From an uncultured Acetatifactor sp. (lineage in GTDB: Bacteria; Bacillota; Clostridia; Lachnospirales; Lachnospiraceae), in assembly GCA_910585615.1 (NCBI GenBank), contig CAJUFO010000001.1, positions 1 to 64,000 of the forward strand: a stretch of DNA of 64,000 bases, written 5' to 3'. Numbering within the stretch: position 1 is the stretch's first letter; every line of letters begins with the position of its first letter. The notes beneath the pieces were generated by a model. It saw only the letters and a program-made list of their open reading frames with translations. It was not told the DNA's origin and did not search any database. Below, piece by piece: positions 42,019 to 50,473 of this stretch. Both the position numbers and the translations under genes were made by a program.

Positions 42019-42993
42019 TTAGTTCTGCATCAGAATATGCTCCCCCAAAACCAATGGATACCTGGCCAGCTCCCCGCTGTCAAGATTTTCCCGATACATG
42101 TCCACCGCGGAAATCTGGTGGTTCTCATAGGTAGTGTAATAGTAGATACCCTTATCTGCATTGCAGCAAGAGGTGTAGATGGTTATCTCATACTTTCCCT
42201 CCCCCACCTCGCAGCATCCCCTCTGCTGGTCCACCGAGCCCAAGATGTGGAAGAACTGGCTGACGCTCTCGGACTCCGAATCCCCTGAGAGGGCGTTCAT
42301 CCTGGTAAATGCTGCCCGTACAAAACGTGACTGGGAGGACAAATCCCCGGGAAGCCCCAACGCCCCCATGCCACGGCTGTGGGGCTTTAGGGACAGCCTG
42401 TCCGAAAAAAGATTTTGTGGCTCCCTTGGCGACAGGTGCATATAATTCACCAGCTGGGACATTTGCTCCTTAAATGGAGGATTGTTGGTCAGTACCCCTA
42501 TGGGATTGTCGTATATTTTCAGGCCTTCCTTTACGGATTCCACGGTTATGGAGCCATTCCTGTCGGAAATCATCCAATGGAGCTGGGCCACAGGCAGATG
42601 GCCACTGAAAGGCGTGTCCGTCAAATTGGTCTTCCCAAGCAAGTCCTTTGCTTCTTCCATAGAGGCACACTGGCCCAGAATCCACGGGATGAACTCGAAC
42701 TGGGCCACGTTCTCCCTGCCCGGCATCTCCTTTGCATATACCGCGTTTCCCACGAAGTTCAGGCCCGCCATGCCCAGCCCTTTTTCGTTCAGGGCATCGT
42801 AGTATAGGGGATACTCCCCCTCCATATGGGCCATTCCTATCATGGCGTAATGATTATCCAAATCTTTCGCGCCACGAAAACGTAAAGAGCGGTTCCGGGG
42901 CGTTACCACAATCTCCTCCCCATAGGAAAAGTCATAATCCAATGTGCGTCCGAAATAAAAATCCTTTGTCTGATAAGTCGCTGCTGTACACAT
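42019..42993 (-). CDS. bile salt hydrolase / choloylglycine hydrolase family (324 aa)
   Basis: N-terminal-nucleophile amidase. Cys2 follows the ATG at 42993 (MCTAATYQTKDFYFGRTLDY), with Arg16 and Asp19 the conserved partners, Asn in GVLTNNPPFKEQ and Arg in SSQSRFVRAAF. Closely similar in motif order to clostridial conjugated-bile-acid hydrolase (LPGDLSSQSRF, YYYTTYENHQISAVDM). A GTG at 43002 is rejected because the Cys must follow the initiator. Cytoplasmic. Probable activity on glycine- or taurine-conjugated bile acids; penicillin V acylase is the alternative. Confidence 0.9.
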   Translation of the reverse strand: MCTAATYQTKDFYFGRTLDYDFSYGEEIVVTPRNRSLRFRGAKDLDNHYAMIGMAHMEGEYPLYYDALNEKGLGMAGLNFVGNAVYAKEMPGRENVAQFEFIPWILGQCASMEEAKDLLGKTNLTDTPFSGHLPVAQLHWMISDRNGSITVESVKEGLKIYDNPIGVLTNNPPFKEQMSQLVNYMHLSPREPQNLFSDRLSLKPHSRGMGALGLPGDLSSQSRFVRAAFTRMNALSGDSESESVSQFFHILGSVDQQRGCCEVGEGKYEITIYTSCCNADKGIYYYTTYENHQISAVDMYRENLDSGELARYPLVLGEHILMQN

Positions 42994-43068
42994 AGTCCTC
43001 ACCTCTAATCAAAATTTTGGGTTCCAGAATCCTCTGCCATAGTGCTTTGGGATATTTTCAGGATAAAA

Positions 43069-43112
43069 AGAACATAGCCAAATACCTTGTAAATCAAGGG
43101 GTTTGGCTATGT
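43069..43112 (-). terminator. terminator of tRNA-Arg
   Basis: AACATAGCCAAA and TTTGGCTATGTT pair across about 20 bases, with CTTTTT after the hairpin on the minus strand, directly downstream of the tRNA gene. Confidence 0.75.
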
Positions 43113-43118
43113 TCCCAG

Positions 43119-43192
43119 CGTTCCCGAGGTGACTCGAACACCCGACCTACCGCTTAGGAGGCGGTCGCTCTATCCATCTGAGCTACGGAAAC
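43119..43192 (-). tRNA. tRNA-Arg (anticodon CCT)
   Basis: A full cloverleaf reads on the minus strand: acceptor GTTTCCG/CGGGAAC with one G-T pair, D arm, anticodon stem ACCGC/GCGGT with loop CTCCTAA (anticodon CCT, codon AGG), T arm GGGTG/CACCT with loop TTCGAGT, discriminator G. CCA is not encoded. Confidence 0.95.
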
Positions 43193-43246
43193 GTGTATAA
43201 AATTATGTGTGACTTGCAAACCGCGAAATATACAGTCTCCTCCTGC

Positions 43247-44146
43247 CTAAGAAAAATCTTCTGGGAAGTTGATATTTCCCTGTAGCCAGATGACTCCTTT
43301 GAATCTTCTTCCTATCTTTGGCTCACCGTATATATCTATTATATTAATAGATACGTCAAATGTCAACTCATTACTGCAAATTGTTATAATATTTATTTTT
43401 TCTCCAGTAATCTGGTTGGTCACCTGGCGAATCGCCATGATTTCTCCCAACACGGAATACAAATCGCACTCTACCCCATAAGGCATGAAATACGTATCTA
43501 CCAGGCTAAAGATATCCTCTTTCTGAATCCGTCTGGATATGGTAGTGTACATATCCATATCTTCCAGGGTCAATGTCTCTATGGCATCCTCGTCCCCTTT
43601 TCTGGCAGCGGCCATGAGCGAGTTTCTGGCGGCGGAAGCCTGCTTCACTTTCTGTACCTGCTGCTCGTTCTTCTGAATGGGCATCAGAATCGTACCACTG
43701 ACAGACAGGGCGGAAAGCGTCAGCGTAGTGCCTCTGACAGGTAATTTATCATTCATCATGGCACGCATATATGGTATCTTATTTTTTAGATAAAAAATAA
43801 GCGACATTCCGACTTTTATATCGTCGCATACGCCTGCATAGGATTCCTTTTCCGCATGGCGCTCCACAGACACATCCTCGCAGGATGTGATGCCGCTTCC
43901 CTCCAGATAGGGATAATAATATTCATAGATGAATCTTTCGTCCTCGTCAAATTCACCGCATACGGCAATCCCCAGTCCATTGGCGAAATCTTTGCAAAAT
44001 TCACCTGTCAATGCTCCATTTTGTCCTTTCACAATGCTGCGTCTGTCAGCATTCAAGATTACGTCTGTCAGCAGCTCCTGCAGCCTTTTATGGTTATCCA
44101 AAGAACCAAATCCAATGGCACGCATAAATTTATGCAAATATTTCAC
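43247..44146 (-). CDS. DUF3881-like protein (299 aa)
   Basis: Begins MKYLHKFMRAIGFGSLDNHK and matches, as far as I recall, the Lachnospiraceae family DUF3881. No membrane helix. Visible features are a beta-rich body (GLGIAVCGEFDEDERFIYEYYYPYLEG) and a helix-rich middle (AARNSLMAAARKGDEDAIETL). It is followed 12 bases upstream by a DUF3592 gene, then serS. Function unknown. Confidence 0.7.
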   Translation of the reverse strand: MKYLHKFMRAIGFGSLDNHKRLQELLTDVILNADRRSIVKGQNGALTGEFCKDFANGLGIAVCGEFDEDERFIYEYYYPYLEGSGITSCEDVSVERHAEKESYAGVCDDIKVGMSLIFYLKNKIPYMRAMMNDKLPVRGTTLTLSALSVSGTILMPIQKNEQQVQKVKQASAARNSLMAAARKGDEDAIETLTLEDMDMYTTISRRIQKEDIFSLVDTYFMPYGVECDLYSVLGEIMAIRQVTNQITGEKINIITICSNELTFDVSINIIDIYGEPKIGRRFKGVIWLQGNINFPEDFS

Positions 44147-44158
44147 CTTCTTTCCCTG

Positions 44159-44878
44159 TCACGTATAGTCCTTTATCCTCTTATCCAATATGCTCTCCGC
44201 GTCCACATGGTAGCGGCTGTAGTCCTCCCCGTCCACATAGACATCTATGGTGTCTCCCGGCTGTAGGACCACATTAGGATTTATCCACACATCCTCGCTT
44301 TTGAACCGATAAATCACATCTTTATATTCATCCCGGTAATAACAGTAAATCTGATAAGGATTCCGCCCATTCATCACGAACCTGGTATTGACCGCTATCT
44401 GTTCTACAATGGCGCTCAGACGTTTTCCTGACGACAGGATTTTCTTCTTTCTGCGAACCTTGTTCAGGGATACAGCCATAAACACAAGAGCGATTCCCAT
44501 AAAGAGGATTCCTATCAGGAGAAACACCATTTTCAAAAGCAGTATGCCTACTGGGGATTTCACATGTCCTGGATTCTCCGGATCGCACAGAAGGGAAATC
44601 TCCTGTCCCTCATACATGCCGCTTCTGTAAAAATTCAATTCTATGTCTTCATAAGTCCTGCCACCGTACTGATACGTCACATATACATTGTGTCTTTGGT
44701 CGCCGTCAGTGTCACGGTAGGAAGAGATTATTGTGATTTCTGCCGTGATTTCTTCCGCCCGTTCCATGAAACCGGAATCCGTCAATGCCATTGTGATGCC
44801 CGCTGCAGTAAATATGGCTCCCACAACCAGAAAGATACCACAAAAAAGCACCATGAAGGAATTTCTCTTTTGCTTCAT
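44159..44878 (-). CDS. DUF3592 family membrane protein (239 aa)
   Basis: Two membrane helices (about 8-30 and 115-138) bracket an external beta domain with the DUF3592 signature EITIISSYRDTDGDQRHNVYVTYQYGG and GMYEGQEISLLCDPENPGH. The C-terminus is a cytoplasmic beta-rich part (SAIVEQIAVNTRFVMNGRNP). Function unknown. It lies between serS and the DUF3881 gene with short gaps, probably one transcript. Confidence 0.8.
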   Translation of the reverse strand: MKQKRNSFMVLFCGIFLVVGAIFTAAGITMALTDSGFMERAEEITAEITIISSYRDTDGDQRHNVYVTYQYGGRTYEDIELNFYRSGMYEGQEISLLCDPENPGHVKSPVGILLLKMVFLLIGILFMGIALVFMAVSLNKVRRKKKILSSGKRLSAIVEQIAVNTRFVMNGRNPYQIYCYYRDEYKDVIYRFKSEDVWINPNVVLQPGDTIDVYVDGEDYSRYHVDAESILDKRIKDYT

Positions 44879-44900
44879 CCTATTCTCCTGACAGATTTAT

Positions 44901-46193
44901 TTATCTGGCGCTGCCCGGATGGATTCTGTCCTTGCCGCCCATATAGGGGCGCAGCGCCTCCGGGATACAGATGCTCCCATCCGCGTTCACATTATTCTCC
45001 AGGAACGCGATAAGCCCTCTGGGCGTAGCCAATACCGTATTATTTAATGTATGCACATAGTATGTCCCATTTTCTCCCTTGGTGCGGATGCCAAGGCGCC
45101 TTGCCTGGGCATCTCCCAGAGTGGAACAGGATCCCACTTCGAAATATTTCTGCTGTCTGGGGCTCCAGGCCTCAATGTCGCAGGATTTCACCTTTAAATC
45201 CGCAAGATCTCCGCTACAGCACTCCAATGTACGCACAGGCACATCCAGGCTGCGGAAGAATTCCACCGTATAGGACCACATTTTGTTGTACCAGTCCATG
45301 GATTCCTCAGGCTTGCACAGAACCACCATCTCCTGCTTCTCAAACTGATGTACTCTGTAGACGCCTCTCTCTTCTATTCCGTGGGATCCCACTTCCTTTC
45401 TGAAGCAGGGGGAATAGGAAGTCATCGTTATCGGCAGGCTGCCTTCATTGACAATCTGTCCTTTGAACTTGCCAATCATGGAATGCTCAGAGGTTCCAAT
45501 CAGATATAAATCTTCCCCCTCAATCTTGTACATCATAGCTTCCATCTCCGCAAAGCTCATGACCCCATTCACTACACTGCTGCGGATCATGAAAGGTGGG
45601 ATGCAGTAGGTAAAGCCTTTGTCAATCATGAAGTCTCTTGCATAGCTAATCATAGCCGAGTGGATTCTGGCCGCATCCCCAATCAGATAATAAAAGCCAT
45701 TTCCGCTGGTACGCCCTGCCGCATCCTTATCAAGGCCATTGATGCTGTTCAATATATCAGCGTGGTATGGCACCTCAAAATCCGGCACCACAGGCTCTCC
45801 GTATTTTTCGATTTCCACGTTCTCGCTGTCATCCTTACCGATAGGAACGGAATCATCAATGATGTTCGGTATGACCATCATGATTTTCGTGATTTTTTCC
45901 TGAAACTGCGGCTCCAGGGCTTCCAGTTCCGCAAGCCTTTTGGCGTTAGCCGCCACCTCCGCTTTCTTTTCCTCTGCCTCAGCCTTCTTTCCCTGGGCCA
46001 TCAGCGCACCGATTTCTTTGGATATCTTATTCTTGGATGCGCGAAGGTTATCCCCCTCCTGCTTGGCCTTTCTGCTCTCTGCGTCCAGGGCTATCACTTC
46101 GTCCACCAGGGCAAGCTTTTCCTCCTGGAATTTCTTCCGGATATTCTCCTTTACAATATCGGGATTCTCTCTCAAAAACTTAATATCAATCAT
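44901..46193 (-). CDS. serS: seryl-tRNA synthetase (430 aa)
   Basis: Class II synthetase charging tRNA-Ser. N-terminal coiled-coil arm (about 30-105), then motif 1, motif 2 (CFRKEVGSHGIEERGVYRVHQFEKQE) and motif 3 (NGTYYVHTLNNTVLATPRGL). The start at MIDIKFLRENPDIVKENI matches the family; an ATG nine bases earlier would add a non-conserved tripeptide. No T-box fits in the 31-base gap to the upstream DUF4446 gene. Confidence 0.97.
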   Translation of the reverse strand: MIDIKFLRENPDIVKENIRKKFQEEKLALVDEVIALDAESRKAKQEGDNLRASKNKISKEIGALMAQGKKAEAEEKKAEVAANAKRLAELEALEPQFQEKITKIMMVIPNIIDDSVPIGKDDSENVEIEKYGEPVVPDFEVPYHADILNSINGLDKDAAGRTSGNGFYYLIGDAARIHSAMISYARDFMIDKGFTYCIPPFMIRSSVVNGVMSFAEMEAMMYKIEGEDLYLIGTSEHSMIGKFKGQIVNEGSLPITMTSYSPCFRKEVGSHGIEERGVYRVHQFEKQEMVVLCKPEESMDWYNKMWSYTVEFFRSLDVPVRTLECCSGDLADLKVKSCDIEAWSPRQQKYFEVGSCSTLGDAQARRLGIRTKGENGTYYVHTLNNTVLATPRGLIAFLENNVNADGSICIPEALRPYMGGKDRIHPGSAR

Positions 46194-46224
46194 GGTTTTC
46201 ATACCCTTTCTGTGATTATTCCAT

Positions 46225-46761
46225 TTATACCGCTTTTCCCTTCGCGATAGCCAGCGCCTCTGCCTCCTCCTGGCTCAATGAAATACTGTTGTCCCCATTC
46301 CTGATTTCCTTCGAATAGGAATAGCATCCTTCCGTGCTGTGGACGGAATTGATGATAAAGCCGTTATCGTTTTCATCCAGCAGCGCCAGGCTATAGCTGA
46401 GCTGTCCACCCATCTGATTAAAGGCATCATACCGCACAAGTCCCATCTTCTGATATACTGTCTGCAGCCTTTTGTATATCATATCGATGTCCTGCCTGTT
46501 CTTCTCTGCTCCTTCTTTCAGAAGCTGATTGTCATCGAATAATTTCAGGATATCTTCCTCCAGGCTTGTCCCGTCCTTTCCCAGAAGGAACCGATCCAGT
46601 CTTTTTTTTAGCTTGTTCACCTTTACAATCTGTACGATTAAAAGTATCAGTACAATCAGCATCACGATGGCCAGGCCCATCATCCCTACCGCCAGATACC
46701 CCCAGTCAAAGGAACCGATGCCAATCTGGTCTAAAAACGCGCTACATCCTATTGTATTCAT
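46225..46761 (-). CDS. DUF4446 family protein (178 aa)
   Basis: One N-terminal membrane helix (about 20-45) and a coiled-coil segment (NKLKKRLDRFLLGKDGTSLEEDIL), then the conserved block VYQKMGLVRYDAFNQMGGQLSYSLALLDENDNGFI that defines DUF4446. AAGGAG precedes the ATG. It is typical next to parB in Clostridia; its function is unknown, perhaps linked to chromosome segregation or sporulation by position. Confidence 0.9.
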   Translation of the reverse strand: MNTIGCSAFLDQIGIGSFDWGYLAVGMMGLAIVMLIVLILLIVQIVKVNKLKKRLDRFLLGKDGTSLEEDILKLFDDNQLLKEGAEKNRQDIDMIYKRLQTVYQKMGLVRYDAFNQMGGQLSYSLALLDENDNGFIINSVHSTEGCYSYSKEIRNGDNSISLSQEEAEALAIAKGKAV

Positions 46762-46797
46762 ATATCTCCTTCAGTATCCTGCCTGTTTATCTTGTCT

Positions 46798-47709
46798 TTA
46801 AGATATGATATCTAACAGTCTGTCCAAATCCTCATGATTATAAAATTCAATCTCGATTTTCCCAGAACCTTCCCCTTTTGAAGTGACTGTCACCTTTGTG
46901 CTCAGCCTCTGCTTCAGCTTGTCCTCAATATCCTGATAGATGACCTGCATGGTCACATCGTCATTCAGCTTCTTCTTTGGCTTCTCAGGCTTGTGCAGAT
47001 TCTTTACCAGCTTCTCCACCTCGCGGACGCTGAGTTTTTCATCGAAAATCCGCTGGGCCACTTCATACTGTTCTTCGGGATCCTCTATGCCCAGAATTGC
47101 CCTGGCATGCCCGGTGCTTATCATTTCATCGATTACCATCTGCTGCACCTTGTCGGTAAGCTTCAAAAGCCGCATGGAATTGGTTACGGCGGTACGGCTC
47201 TTTGACACCCTCTCCGCCACCTCATCCTGCTTCAGATTAAATTCTGTCAACAGGCGTTTATATGCCTGTGCCTCTTCAATGGGATTCAAATCCTCCCGCT
47301 GGATATTCTCAATCAAGGAAATCTCCATGATTTCCTGCTCCGTATAATCACGGATGATGACAGGTACTTCCTTCAATCCGGCCATCTTTGCCGCCCGCCA
47401 CCTTCTCTCGCCGGCAATGATTTCATAGTGGTCTTTCCTATCCTGTACCAGGATTGGTTGTATCAGGCCTACCTGCTTGATAGAGTCAGATAATTCCTGT
47501 AGGGAATCCTCATCAAAATTTTTCCGAGGTTGTTTCCGGTTCGGCTCTACCGCGGTGATTTTTACAAGCGTTTCCTGCTGATTCTTTTCGACAGCATCAT
47601 CGATAGCTTTCGTTTCTACCGCTTCCTTTTTTACTTTTGCCTCCCCTACCGCATCAGGTATCAGAGAATCCAATCCCTTACCCAATCCCCTCGCCATTTT
47701 TCCCGCCAT
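46798..47709 (-). CDS. parB: chromosome partitioning protein ParB/Spo0J (303 aa)
   Basis: Binds parS and spreads on DNA as a CTP clamp. The N-terminus has GLGKGLDSLIPD, the ParB/CTPase core has ELSDSIKQVGLIQPILVQ and GERRWRAAKMAGL, the HTH is LKQDEVAERVSKSRTAVTNSMRLL, and a C-terminal dimer domain follows. GGAGG is six bases before the ATG. Next to parA and three parS sites, so the origin-proximal Spo0J. Confidence 0.97.
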   Translation of the reverse strand: MAGKMARGLGKGLDSLIPDAVGEAKVKKEAVETKAIDDAVEKNQQETLVKITAVEPNRKQPRKNFDEDSLQELSDSIKQVGLIQPILVQDRKDHYEIIAGERRWRAAKMAGLKEVPVIIRDYTEQEIMEISLIENIQREDLNPIEEAQAYKRLLTEFNLKQDEVAERVSKSRTAVTNSMRLLKLTDKVQQMVIDEMISTGHARAILGIEDPEEQYEVAQRIFDEKLSVREVEKLVKNLHKPEKPKKKLNDDVTMQVIYQDIEDKLKQRLSTKVTVTSKGEGSGKIEIEFYNHEDLDRLLDIIS

Positions 47710-47748
47710 ATTCTTCCTCCATTTCCATCATGACTATTGCAAGGCATG

Positions 47749-48510
47749 TCACACATTGCCAATTATTTCTTCAGCCAATTGCATATATGCCTCAGCACCA
47801 GCCGATTTTGCATCGTATAAATTAATGGGCATTCCATGGCTGGGTGCCTCCGCCAGACGAATATTTCTGGGAATTAGGGTATTGTATATTTTTTGCTTTA
47901 AATTTTCCTTTACATTTTCTACTACCTGCATGGACAGATTAGTGCGCGCATCATACATAGTGAACACTGTACCCTCCATATCCAAATCAGGATTCAATCT
48001 CTCCTTTACCAGATTAATGGTATGTATCAATTGACTCAATCCTTCCAGCGCATAATATTCACATTGAATAGGAACCAGTACACTATCCGCGGTAGTCATG
48101 GCATTGATTGTCAGCATATTCAGAGAAGGAGGACAGTCTATAATGATAAAATCATATTCATCCTTAATATAATCTACTTCTTTTTTTAATATGTATTCCT
48201 TTTTATCAATGCCTATCAGTTCAATCTCCGCTGCGGCTAGATTCACATTAGAAGGGACTACGGAGACATTGCCCGTCACTTTTTTAATGATACAGTCACT
48301 GATAGAACACTCTCCCAAAATCAATTCGTATATGGTATTTTCCAAATTGTTCTTGTCTAATCCAAATCCGCTAGTGGTATTTCCCTGTGGATCGGTGTCT
48401 ATTACCAGTACTTTTTTCCCTTTCTCCGCCAGACAGGCGGAAAGGTTGATAGCTGTTGTGGTCTTCCCCACGCCGCCTTTTTGATTTGCTATTGCAATCG
48501 TTTTTCCCAT
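47749..48510 (-). CDS. parA: chromosome partitioning ATPase ParA/Soj (253 aa)
   Basis: P-loop ATPase: MGKTIAIANQKGGVGKTTTAINL has the deviant Walker A (KGGVGKTT), later DFIIIDCPPSLNML and LIPRNIRLAEAPSHG, all typical of Soj. The start at 48510 is set by AAGGAGGGAG seven bases upstream; a longer frame to 48552 adds a non-conserved leader. Works with ParB (39 bases downstream). Confidence 0.97.
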   Translation of the reverse strand: MGKTIAIANQKGGVGKTTTAINLSACLAEKGKKVLVIDTDPQGNTTSGFGLDKNNLENTIYELILGECSISDCIIKKVTGNVSVVPSNVNLAAAEIELIGIDKKEYILKKEVDYIKDEYDFIIIDCPPSLNMLTINAMTTADSVLVPIQCEYYALEGLSQLIHTINLVKERLNPDLDMEGTVFTMYDARTNLSMQVVENVKENLKQKIYNTLIPRNIRLAEAPSHGMPINLYDAKSAGAEAYMQLAEEIIGNV

Positions 48511-48745
48511 GGCCAGACTCCCTCCTTGCATTTGCTTTTTATGCTGCTGCACATAGAATCAATTGCAATTATGTGTTTAACAAAAGACCGCCAGCCATAT
48601 CCTTGTCATATGCAGCATTGCAAATTCTGCCGTTCTTGAGTGTATTATAGCACTATTCTTTCAGGATAGCTATATATAAGTTGAACAATATTTCAGAATC
48701 ACATACTCTCTTCTATACTATTATAACGATAAAAAATGCCCAAAA

Positions 48746-48761
48746 TGTTTCACGTGAAACA
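48746..48761. promoter_or_regulatory. parS site 1
   Basis: Perfect palindrome TGTTTCACGTGAAACA, matching the Firmicutes parS consensus; ParB loading site. Confidence 0.95.
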
Positions 48762-48793
48762 TTTTGTAGCATTCAATATATCTATATTTTTTA

Positions 48794-48833
48794 TGTTTCA
48801 CAGCTACACAATCCAATTATTTATGTTTCACAG
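48794..48833. repeat. two degenerate parS-like half sites
   Basis: TGTTTCACAG at 48794-48803 and again at 48824-48833, both preceded by TTTA: the left half of parS is intact but the right arm is lost. They sit 30 bases apart between full sites. Confidence 0.6.
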
Positions 48834-48859
48834 AAAAATTACAACATCTTGGGGAAATA

Positions 48860-48875
48860 TGTTTCACGTGAAACA
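48860..48875. promoter_or_regulatory. parS site 2
   Basis: Perfect TGTTTCACGTGAAACA, 114 bases from site 1. Confidence 0.95.
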
Positions 48876-48907
48876 TTATCTTGTATTTTTTCTGTACATA
48901 TATAAAA

Positions 48908-48923
48908 TGTTTCACGTGAAACA
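48908..48923. promoter_or_regulatory. parS site 3
   Basis: Perfect TGTTTCACGTGAAACA, 48 bases from site 2 and just before the end of the GNAT gene. The 420 bases between parA and the GNAT gene hold only these parS elements and AT-rich sequence. Confidence 0.95.
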
Positions 48924-48930
48924 TTCCTGC

Positions 48931-49485
48931 TCACAATTTTTTATCTAAGAAAATATTCTGTGTCTCAATATTCTTAGAAAGATATAAAACCAAATCATCA
49001 TCATTACAACATTTTTCATAAGGTTCACAAACTTTATCCCGATACCATACCCCCGACCCGTCCGGAACATACCCTCTCTTCACATACATTCTCTGAGCAC
49101 TACCATATCCACTGTGCAATCCGACTCCGATACATATGATATGGCTGGATTGGAACCCAATCTCCTCCGCGACATCCATTAGCCTGGTACCAATGCCCTG
49201 CCTTCTGTATTTCTCCAATACCCCGAAATCTACAATCTCCGGATAAGCCGCAAATGCAAAAGGGCCTGTCTTTGCACAGAAATATAGATTCACATACCCA
49301 GCCACTGAACCTTTATATTCCGCCACAAAAGAAATACATTTTTCCTCTTCCTGATTCTTTATCCTCATAAGATACTTTGCATCGCTGGCTTGCCATCCCT
49401 GCGCACATTCTTCTCGAACGATTTCTTCTATATCATCCTTTTCAAGATTCCTAATCAGACAAATTTCATCCTTATAATATACCAT
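48931..49485 (-). CDS. GNAT N-acetyltransferase (184 aa)
   Basis: Acetyl-CoA-dependent acyltransferase. The core strand-turn and the acetyl-CoA loop VLEKYRRQGIGTRLMDVAEE (Q/R-x-x-G-x-G/A) are plain, as is the C-terminal SAQRMYVKRGYVPDGS. The start at 49485 follows GGAGG by seven bases. It lies between the parS cluster and a PfkB kinase gene and is accessory, not part of the partition system. Substrate unknown. Confidence 0.9.
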   Translation of the reverse strand: MVYYKDEICLIRNLEKDDIEEIVREECAQGWQASDAKYLMRIKNQEEEKCISFVAEYKGSVAGYVNLYFCAKTGPFAFAAYPEIVDFGVLEKYRRQGIGTRLMDVAEEIGFQSSHIICIGVGLHSGYGSAQRMYVKRGYVPDGSGVWYRDKVCEPYEKCCNDDDLVLYLSKNIETQNIFLDKKL

Positions 49486-49525
49486 CCTTATACCTCCGTA
49501 AAACATCCACACACAACTGCTCTAG

Positions 49526-50416
49526 TCAAATATCCGCCAAAGCTCTCTCAATTTCCTGCCGTCCGGGAATAGACTCTGCCGCTCCGGCTCGTGATACACT
49601 GATGGATGCGGCTTTAGATGCCCGGCGCATGCATTCCCTTATTTCCATCCCCTCTGTCAAAGCAGCAATGAAATATCCGGTAAAGGTATCTCCCGCAGCC
49701 GTTGTATCTACCACAGAAGTAGGATATGCCATCTGCGCCGTCTTTCCTTCCGGCGTATAACATACTGCTCCCTCTTTTCCCAATGTCACTACCATGCTAA
49801 GAGAAGGATATTTTCCATGCATCAACTGCCAAACCGCATCCGAATTCTTCTGTCCGGAGATTTGCTCCGCCTCTATCTCATTCATCAGCAACCAGGCAAT
49901 ATCATCAAAATCCAAATCCAATAAACTATCCTCAAAAGGAGAAGGATTCAACACTATCCTCATTCCCCTGTTTTTTGCCTCTGTCACCATCTCCGGCAGA
50001 CAGCTCACCTCATTCTGAAGTATCAGATAATCTCCCGGCTCAAACTTCTCCATGACTTGCTTTACCATCTCCGGCTTGATACCGCGGTTTGAACCACCAA
50101 ACAACAGAATGCAATTTTCTCCACTCCTGTCCACCTGTATCACCGCATTCCCCTGTATATCATCTACCTTGGTCAAACAGGAAATGTCAACGCCATTCTC
50201 CATAAGTTCCCGGGCCAGTCGTTCTCCTCCTGTCCCTATACAGCCTGCATGGTATACCTTTGCTCCAGCTCTTGCCAAGGCTATGGATTGATTCAATCCC
50301 TTTCCTCCACAGTTGACACATTGGGAAAGCGCATTCATTGTCTCCCCTGGCCGGACAAAATGTTCCACCTGATAGACATAATCCATATTCAATGATCCAA
50401 AATTCAATATCTTCAT
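49526..50416 (-). CDS. PfkB-family carbohydrate kinase, ribokinase-like (296 aa)
   Basis: MKILNFGSLNMDYVYQVEHFV starts the fold, GGKGLNQSIALARAGAKVYHAG gives the substrate region, and VVDTTAAGDTFTGYF is the PfkB signature 2 with the catalytic Asp. ATG 50416 has GGAGG eight bases before it. Probably phosphorylates ribose or a related sugar; no transporter is adjacent. Confidence 0.9.
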   Translation of the reverse strand: MKILNFGSLNMDYVYQVEHFVRPGETMNALSQCVNCGGKGLNQSIALARAGAKVYHAGCIGTGGERLARELMENGVDISCLTKVDDIQGNAVIQVDRSGENCILLFGGSNRGIKPEMVKQVMEKFEPGDYLILQNEVSCLPEMVTEAKNRGMRIVLNPSPFEDSLLDLDFDDIAWLLMNEIEAEQISGQKNSDAVWQLMHGKYPSLSMVVTLGKEGAVCYTPEGKTAQMAYPTSVVDTTAAGDTFTGYFIAALTEGMEIRECMRRASKAASISVSRAGAAESIPGRQEIERALADI

Positions 50417-50473
50417 TCCATTTACCTCCAAATCCTATGCTCTCTTCTACAATGCCGGTGTTTTAAACGGCAA

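Noticed and set aside
48746..48923. Palindromes as transcription terminators
   Set aside because: They are exact parS consensus and lack T-runs.
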